From Adiantum capillus-veneris (taxonomy: Eukaryota > Streptophyta > Polypodiopsida > Polypodiales > Pteridaceae), in the NCBI GenBank assembly GCA_014529385.2, contig CM043966.1, forward strand, positions 101,992,087 to 102,056,086: a stretch of DNA of 64,000 bases, written 5' to 3'. Each line of letters starts with the position of its first letter. Positions within the stretch are counted from its first letter, which is position 1. The translations under genes and the position numbers were made by a program. The notes under the pieces are model-generated. The model worked only from the letters and a program-made list of their open reading frames with translations. It did not search any database and was not told the DNA's origin. This document shows positions 57,370-64,000 of the stretch, piece by piece.

Positions 57370-58513
57370 TGTGAGCGGGATGAAAACACACACAGCGCCT
57401 CTATAACGACCCGACACACACTCTTGGAAAGATACACACACACACACTATGGGGCACCACTCGGCTTAGACAACACACCTGGCCGAGACAGGGAACACAC
57501 CTCTGGAGTGAGAGGAGAGAAACTATCCACTTGTCCACTTCACACAGACACACACACACACACACACACCCAAAAAACTCAGCTCAAAAGAGGAGAATTT
57601 CTGATGTTTAGATACAATTGAGCTTGGGCCAACACCAATGGGGCAAATAGCTCACACAATATGGGTAAAAGAAGCCAGATACAATCACAAATTGGAGAAG
57701 AAACTTCGCTCATAGGAGAAACTTACACAGAAAAATAGCAGGAAAAGAGTGAGGAATTTGGCAAAATGGACAGCGCCATCGCGTCCGGAACGGCCCAAAA
57801 CCCCAGTCTACAATGTCAAAGTGCTCAAATCCGACCTCGGATGAGCAGTTTACGGCCAAAACAGGCTCCAAAATGAGCAAAAACATAGCTGCGGCTGTTC
57901 CTCCTCTCTTCTCCACGTTTTTTCTGGTCTTCTCTCTCTTTTTTCAGTTCCCACACTTAGCTTTATTAGTTGGGCACCCTTGGCCTTTTAGATGACCTCA
58001 AACGGACCCCGAACAGGCCAAAAACTGACCTCGCAGTGCATAGTTGTCACCTTTTTGCATCATCCGCACACCTGGCGCTTAGCTTTGTCCAATAATGCAT
58101 CTCGCCACCACGTGAAGTGGCCCCAAAAAGTGGTCCTAATGATGACCTTTCTGCATAATTCTCACAAGCAAACGCCCACGTTGTGTCCGTCCTCATCCGC
58201 GTGCAAATATTGACCCCGTTCGCCCTCCTGACGCCACTAGATGCCATCCGACGCACCTGCTGACCTCACGTCGTCGGCCCGCAGATAGCTTCCTCGAGAA
58301 GTTTTACGCGCTACCAACTCCTCCTTATTGTAGAAAAAACACACTAATACTGATAATAGAGAAAATCGCTGCATCATGTACATGCTGTCCTACCTGTACA
58401 CAAGTGGGCCCCACGTAACCACCTGGCTATGTAAAATGGGAAATCCTTTATTCGATGCACCATGCATGTATATGTACATATGCGCAATCCCTTGCTCCAA
58501 AAAACTCCTGACA
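57370..58513 (-). repeat. 3' LTR (1,144 bp) of the minus-strand Tat element
   Basis: On the minus strand it begins TGTCAGGAG after a purine tract and ends CCCGCTCACA. Only one copy is in the window. Confidence 0.65.
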
Positions 58514-58531
58514 TAATTTTCCCATCCCCTA
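58514..58531 (-). other. polypurine tract, minus strand
   Basis: TAGGGGATGGGAAAATTA on the minus strand, directly before TGTCAGGAG and 11 bases past the end of the integrase frame. Confidence 0.7.
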
Positions 58532-58541
58532 GCCTGCTAGA

Positions 58542-59915
58542 TCATTCATGATCAGCAGCAGCAAAGAGAGATATGAGACTCGCCGCATCACAGGTCTCCT
58601 CATCCCTCACAGACATCACTCGCTCTTCAGAAAACTCATCTTGCTCCACCATCATCAACCTAGCATGATACAACTTAAGACGCAATCCATTTACCCTTGA
58701 CGTATGTAAAATCCCATCCAGGTTAGCCAACTGATATGTACCATTCGGGAAACACTCCACTACCTTGAAAGGGCCTTCCCACTTAATTTGAAACTTCTTT
58801 TGGAAGGTGTTGTCCAGTTTGCTGTTGTAGCGCAAAACCAAGTCATGCTTCTTGATACCCTTACTTTTGACCTTTTCATTTATCTTTGCCAAAGCCTTAT
58901 CCTGCATCTGCCCATAATGCTCCAATACCCTCATCCTATCCAATTGGACCTCTTGTAACTGCAAGAGCCTCTCTTTGAATGCATCACTAGGCGACCCAAG
59001 CAACTTCTCTAACATCTTGACCGCAGGCAACTCTACCTCCACAGGCAATAGTGCTTCCTTTCCATACACCAAATGAAATGGAGTAAACCCTGTACCTGTC
59101 TTCACTGAAGTACGGTAAGCCCATAATGCACTAGGCAATTCCAAATCCCAATTCTTTCCTTGGTGCTCTGTCACTTTAGAAAGAATTTGTATCAACTCAC
59201 CATTGAATCTTTCATTTAAGCCATTACACTGTGGGTAATAAGGAGTGGTATGCTGGTGCCTAATCTTCATCTTTGTGCATAAGAAGTCTAACAGTTTAGC
59301 TCTAAATCCTGGCCCCTTATCTGAAAGTAGCTCTAATGGCACCCCAAACTTGCAACATATTTCATCATATACAAATTTTGCCACATCCTTTGCAGTGATT
59401 TGTTTTACTGCTATAGCCTCTGCCCATCTAGAGAGATAGTCCACTGCCGTCAAGATATAGCTTTTGCCCCTGCTTGTGATAGGTAACGGGCCTATTGCAT
59501 CAATCCCCCACTTTTCAAACACATCAAACGCCATAATGGTTTTTCGTAGCTCTGGCTTCAACACTCTCTTCCCAAATGCTTGACACCTATTGCAAGACCT
59601 ACACCAATGGTGAACATCCTTGTGCAAACTAGGCCATACATACCCCTCTTGCAAAATCTTATGCAAGGTGATCTTTAGAGCAAAATGGCCACCACATGCG
59701 CCTTCATGATTCTCTTCCAACACTCTGTAAAGCTCCTCCCGCCAAGGTACACGTCTCAACACGAGATCAGCCCCTTTCATGTATAAGACATCACCAATCA
59801 ATTTGTACCTGTATGCTCTACGCACAAAGCCATACTTTTTAGACTTCTGAATCTCCTTTGGAATGATTCCTGTTAGCAAAAACTCCTCTTCTTGAGCCGA
59901 AACTTTCCCGGCCAT
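58542..59915 (-). pseudogene. pol: integrase of the minus-strand Tat element
   Basis: An open frame of 457 codons. The HHCC zinc finger has H...H in NHEGACGGHF and CRSCNRC about 32 residues later. The catalytic triad is D in WGIDAIGPLP, D in LLSDKGPGF and E in GLNERFNGE, with 35 residues between the last two. The C-terminal domain has KWEGPFKVVECFPNGTYQLA and ends HTSRVNGLRLK followed by an acidic tail. The frame is intact, but it is split from upstream pol by a shift near 59900, so it would be made only as part of a polyprotein in an undamaged copy. Integrase joins the cDNA to the chromosome. Confidence 0.93.
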
Positions 59916-60967
59916 GATAAAGAGGTAAATTGGTCCTCAACACGAATAGTTCCCCAATCATGCCTTGAGCTGCTTCATGTGCCTCTCCATTCAGAGCACG
60001 TTCAATGTGTCTGATGCTCCATGCTTCAAAATTTTTTAAGAGGCCTTTAATTCTAAAGCACATTTCCTTCAATGAGGTGTTCTTGCTCTTCCACACACCC
60101 AACACTTGCTTCACCACTAACAAGGCATCACCTTTTATGCTCAACCTTCGAATCCATGATCAAACAAATGTGTAATCCGGCTTCCAATGTAGCATATTCA
60201 TCCTCATTGTTACTATGAGCATCCAATTTGAACCCTCTCTTGCATACTAGCTTCCCCTCTGGATCATAAAGTGCTATACCCCCTGAAGCTGCATCATGGC
60301 TCTTTCTGTATGAACCATCAAAGAACAACACATGTGCATTGCTGATCTGTGGCACTTCTTCAACTACCTTTCTCACCACCTCTTCCTTAACAATAAGGGG
60401 ATTCTCCTTGTAGGTCAACAAATCAGCTAGGGTAGCCCTTGTACTATCTTCCACTAGAAAAGAGAACTCAAACTCTTGCAGCTCAATTACCCATTTCTTC
60501 ACCACATTTGACATGTTAGTACCATTAATTAACTGTGGCAAAAAGGCATAACTCGTCAAGAAAACAAAAGGCCGTGGTAGCAAGTAATGACGAAATCGTC
60601 GACAAGCAAATATTACACTGGCCATCACTAGCTCTACTTCCGATAACTTTCTCTCCGCTACCAACTTCACTTGGCTTGCACAATACACTGGCCTCATATA
60701 ATGGCTGCCCTTCCCCTTTTGCAATAGCATGGCTCCAATGGCATCATCCCCTACTGATGGATTTACATAAAAAACTTTCTCCCAATCAGGAGCCTGCATG
60801 GCTGACAACCCCCCTAACACCTCTTTCACCTCTTGAAACACTTCTTCACACTTGTCATCCCATTGCAATGGATCATGCTTTGCCACTTGCTGTAATGGAT
60901 AAAGAAGCTGCGAAGACAATGGAATAAACCGTGCCATGTACTTCACTTTGTGTATAAAGGTTGCCAA
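59839..60967 (-). pseudogene. pol: RNase H and second RNase H of the minus-strand Tat element
   Basis: Frame 60967-60128: FIHKVKYMARFIPLSSQLLY (end of RT), FYVNPSVGDDAIGAMLLQKG, MRPVYCASQVKLVAERKLSE and VEDSTRATLADLLTYKE form the first RNase H. ISNAHVLFFDGSYRKSHDAA, SGGIALYDPEGKL and AHSNNEDEYATLEAGLHICL begin the second. A shift at about 60140 leads to 60144-59839: SIKGDALLVVKQVLGVWKSK and HIERALNGEAHEAAQG complete it. The D, E, D pattern of RNase H is kept in the second domain (FDGS, DEYATLEAG, KGDALL). Confidence 0.9.
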
Positions 60968-62559
60968 TTGCTTCGTACTCGTAGGTGATGGAAGAAGAAT
61001 AATAGACTTAACCTTGTCTGGATCACCTCAATGCCATTTTCTGACACCATATGGCCCAATAACTTCACCCTTGGCTGTGCTAGATGACATTTCTTTGGAT
61101 TTAGTTGTCCTCCACATTCATCATATCGAGCCAATACCATCTGCAGCTTTTCATGGTGATCAGCCCTACTGCTATAGACACAGAAGTCATCCATAAAAGC
61201 TTTAACACAACTACCAATGAATGGTTCCAACACCCAATTTGCTCTCTCTTGATAGAAGGAAGGTCCATTTGACAACCCAAATGGCAATACTGTGTAGCAA
61301 TAGCAGCCCCATGGCGTAATAAAAGTTGTCTTTGTGCGGTCTTTAAGAGCAATCTTCAATTGAAAATAGCCTGAAAAACCATCACACACACTGTACCTCT
61401 CATAACCTGCCACTGAATCCAAGATCTGATCAATGAATGGAAGAGGATATGGGTTCTTCTTAGTGGCTGCATTTAAGGGTTTAAAATCTACACAAATTCT
61501 CCACTTCCCATCCTTCTTTGGACTGACTACTACTGGACTCACCCATTCTGTGGTCTCCACAGGGACTATGAACCCTGCCTTCAACAACTTGTCCACCTCT
61601 TCTCGCAAGGCTTCCATTTGCTCTTGACCCATCCTTCTTAGCCTTTGCCGCACTGGCTTAGCACCTTCTTTCAGCTCTATATGCATCTCTTCACCCTTGA
61701 ACCCTCTGATCTCTTCATATGAAGTAATGAACAAATCAGGAAAACTAGCCAGCATATGCAAAAATATATCCTTCTCCATAGCTGAGAGGTCTCCACTAAT
61801 CATTTGCGTCATTAATTCCTGCTTCTTTGACAACTCAACCTTGGTTTGCATCAGCCCTTCAATCACTTCATAAGGCCCTTCACTTTCATCTTCAACTTCA
61901 TTCGCAAATGCGACTAAACCACACTCCTGGATTTCTTTATCCATCAAAAGAAATGCAACATCAGCATCCTCATCACTGCTGGTAGTGCTATCACTGTCCT
62001 CATCTGTCACCGTGGAAGAGTCTTCATCACTAGACTCATCCTCATCTTCATAAAGCTCCTCTAATCGTTTCCTTGTGTCCATATTATAAAGCTTCTTGGT
62101 ACCTGTCTTTCCATAGAGGCTAATCGTACCATGTCGCCAATCTTGAACAGCTCCCACTGCACGTAACCATGGTCTGCCCAGTATAATAGGATATGCTCCC
62201 AACCCTGCTGGCATCACATGAAAATCAACCACTGCCTTTGCATCATATGCCTCCACTTCTAAGCTCTTTACAACACCCAAGCATTTTACTTTTTGATGGT
62301 TTGCCAATCTGATCCGAAAACCTGACACCCCAGCCACTGTGAGACCCATCTTCTCAACGCATGAGTGTGTTATGACGCATATTTGGGCTCCGCCATCCAC
62401 ATAACCTTGTCCCAAATTTTTCCTTTTATGCCACACATCTACTATTGGACAAATGTCTGGTAGCTCGTCCATTGCCAACACCTTCACTGAACCTCTCTCT
62501 GGCTCTTTCTCCATTGGGTTAACCATCCTCTTCCACTGTCGCTTTAGCTTAGGCACCAT
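60943..62559 (-). pseudogene. pol: protease and reverse transcriptase of the minus-strand Tat element
   Basis: A 538-codon frame. Protease: VDGGAQICVITHSCVEKMGL (D-G-G in the active-site position), then PIILGRPWLRAVGAVQDW. An acidic linker (DEDESSDEDSSTVTDEDSDS) follows. RT: EELRGFKGEEM-like start near 61700, LREEVDKLLKAGFIVPVETT, SPKKDGKWRICVDFKPLNAA, SVCDGFSGYFQLKIA, TTFITPWGCYCYTVLPFGLS and the catalytic FMDDFCVYS, then LLGHMVSENGIEV. A shift near 60990 separates the end of RT. Both catalytic Asp residues are intact. Confidence 0.93.
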
Positions 62560-62848
62560 CTCTATAAGCTGCCCAAAAGTAACATCTGCCTTCTCTGCTC
62601 GTCAGATCCTCCCTCAAGTCATAGCTTAATTGCCCATCCCCTAGTGGAAAATCTGAAACATGAAACTTTCGACGAGCTCTCCTTTTCCTCTTGGCCTTGA
62701 CATCCTCGCCTTCATGGCTCTTTCCTTTCTTCTTACTAGGACCTGGGGCACTTCTTCCTTCTTTTTCCTCTGTGGTCCTCTTCCCAATAGGCATCACTAA
62801 TGTATCCTCTAGCTTTGATGCCTTCTCCAAGGTGACTACACTTAGCAC
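62549..62848 (-). pseudogene. gag: basic linker between nucleocapsid and protease, minus-strand Tat element
   Basis: VKAKRKRRARRKFHVSDFPL is a basic stretch followed by GDGQLSYDLREDLTSRE. It corresponds to KKRSRRREIGINNFPLGKEL in the element at 1-16710 (about 2155-2215). It is in a different frame from its neighbours on both sides. Confidence 0.7.
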
Positions 62849-63910
62849 TTTTGTCTTTCCCTTTTCCTCCTGGTCAGTCCACTGGTTCCTTCATCTCCCT
62901 TAATTTCGATGCCATAATCATTTGACCTAGTTAGCACCTGTTTTGGCAATGGATACATGTCTCCCCCCATCCTTGGTGGCTTATCACATTGCGGGCTGAT
63001 GTGACCCAACTCTCCACAATTATAACATGTGGGCGTCTGCCTCCAAAACCTACCATTGCTTTGTCCAACACCATTCCTAGGCCTTTCTTCACCTCTTGGC
63101 TGATTTGCAAACCTCCCTCGACCTCGATTATTTCCCACTTGACCTAGCATGTTTAGGCTGAGATTCTTCATCAAATCAACCACTTGCCTCATGTCTTGCC
63201 TTAGGCCATCATCTTGCACTGCTGTAGTGACCACTGCTGGCATAACCTGAGTAGTAACAGGAACCACTGGTTCATGATGAACCCCTGACATACGACCTTG
63301 TAAAGAGTCATAGGCTGAAATTCAGACCTCATGGGCAAAGACTCCACCCCTAACTGGCTCATTTTCCTCAGCTTCCACTCTTTGTTCCTTGCTACCTCTA
63401 GTGCATCTTCATATGTCCTAGGCTTCTTTAGCTCCACTCTCCAACGTATATTCTCCCAAAGACCAGCTAAGAACCTGTCCTTCTTCATCATGTCAGGTGG
63501 GGGTACCTGTGGTGCTAAAGCCTTGCACATTCGCTCCCATGCCAATGAAAACTTTCGTATGTACACATCTACTGGCTCACCTTCCTTTTGCACCAAAGCC
63601 TGTACTTCTTGCCACACTTTGTCAGGATCTTCTATCTTCACAAACTCCACTTCCAATCCATGCCTTAGATTGTCCCAATCAATCTTATAGGTGGATCAGC
63701 CATACGCAACTCCTCTTCAAATGCTTTGGACCAAACTCGTGCATCACTCTTCAAACAAATTTGGAGAAGGCGTAACATTTGCGTAGGGTCATGAATCTGG
63801 TTGCTAATGCAGGCAACCTCCATCTTTTCCAGAAAGTCTTCCACATCTTCATCACTTCTTCCATGAAACTCGGGATAAGAGAAAGCCATGGCTACCCAAG
63901 TTACAATGCT
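62842..63910 (-). pseudogene. gag: gag of the minus-strand Tat element
   Basis: Probable start MAFSYPEFHGRSDEDVEDFL at about 63889. SDARVWSKAFEEEL ends the first frame at 63665. After a shift the next frame (63656-63201) has VWQEVQALVQKEGEPVDVYI and WERMCKALAPQVPPPDMMKK, the capsid domain. After another shift at about 63290 comes the nucleocapsid: NNRGRGRFANQPRGEERPRN and a perfect CCHC knuckle CYNCGELGHISPQC. The same order is seen at 1029-1830. Two frame shifts make this copy defective. Confidence 0.85.
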
Positions 63911-64000
63911 TTGAGAACCCCTTTGAACACACGTGCAAGAACCCAAAACTTTTGACTACCCAATCCCCAAAACTTCAATGGAGCTCAGCTTTAGATAAGG

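Larger units (their letters stand above)
57370..64000 (-). mobile_element. second Tat-type Ty3/gypsy retrotransposon, minus strand
   Basis: Minus-strand order gag, protease, RT, RNase H, second RNase H, integrase, purine tract, 3' LTR; the 5' LTR is beyond the window. The proteins are clearly related to those of the element at 1-16710 (for example KKDGKWRICVDFKPLNAATK, FMDDFCVYS, WGIDAIGPLP) but of a different family. At least five frame breaks are seen. Confidence 0.9.

Overview
This window looks like nuclear DNA from a land plant, in a heterochromatic stretch made almost entirely of nested transposable elements. Evidence: Ty3/gypsy LTR retrotransposons of the plant Tat type (with a second RNase H), a plant CACTA (En/Spm) transposon with spliced TNP2- and TNP1-like genes, tRNA-Met-type primer sites (TGGTATCAGAGC), a captured fragment of a plant-specific heavy-metal isoprenylated protein (HIPP) gene, and very long GA/CT and CA/GT microsatellites. 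The species cannot be read from this. The mix of elements makes me think of a fern, lycophyte or gymnosperm, but that is a guess. I see no intact host gene, tRNA, rRNA or CRISPR array.

Layout. (1) 1-16710, + strand: a Tat-type retrotransposon, missing only the start of its 5' LTR. It has a candidate primer site, two tandem 70-codon ORFs that are homologous to each other, then gag-protease, RT, RNase H, second RNase H and integrase. (2) 3211-11319: an 8.1-kb CACTA transposon inserted in the RT coding region with a perfect 3-bp CTA target duplication. It carries a decayed TNP2 gene, a TNP1-like gene and a captured HIPP fragment. (3) 16711-19387: flanking sequence with an unrecognised coding remnant. 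(4) 19388-26820: one 495-bp-LTR retrotransposon apparently split by an inversion. Its two LTRs face opposite ways, each with the same 5-bp flank. (5) 27070-33409, + strand: a second Ty3/gypsy element, with a 1.3-kb TTAA-flanked DNA element inserted exactly at the RT/RNase H boundary and its integrase cut off at 33409. (6) 33410-39980, - strand: an LTR and purine tract followed by an unusual coiled-coil coding region, probably from a non-autonomous LTR element. (7) 40330-45742, - strand: a decayed gag-protease-RT of another Ty3/gypsy family. (8) 46890-50300, - strand: a gag remnant, primer site and start of an LTR. (9) 50942-57367: a non-autonomous element with 1.8-kb LTRs rich in GA repeats. 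(10) 57370-64000, - strand: a second Tat-type element with 3' LTR, integrase, two RNases H, RT, protease and gag; its 5' end is beyond the window.

Nearly every coding region carries stops or frameshifts, so these are mostly fossil copies. The nesting gives relative ages: the Tat element at 1-16710 is older than the CACTA transposon inside it, and the 27070 element is older than the TTAA element inside it. The most notable observations are the paired 70-aa leader ORFs, the captured HIPP fragment, the TTAA/CACTAGTT element and the inversion-split LTR element. All calls are by eye; no database search was run.
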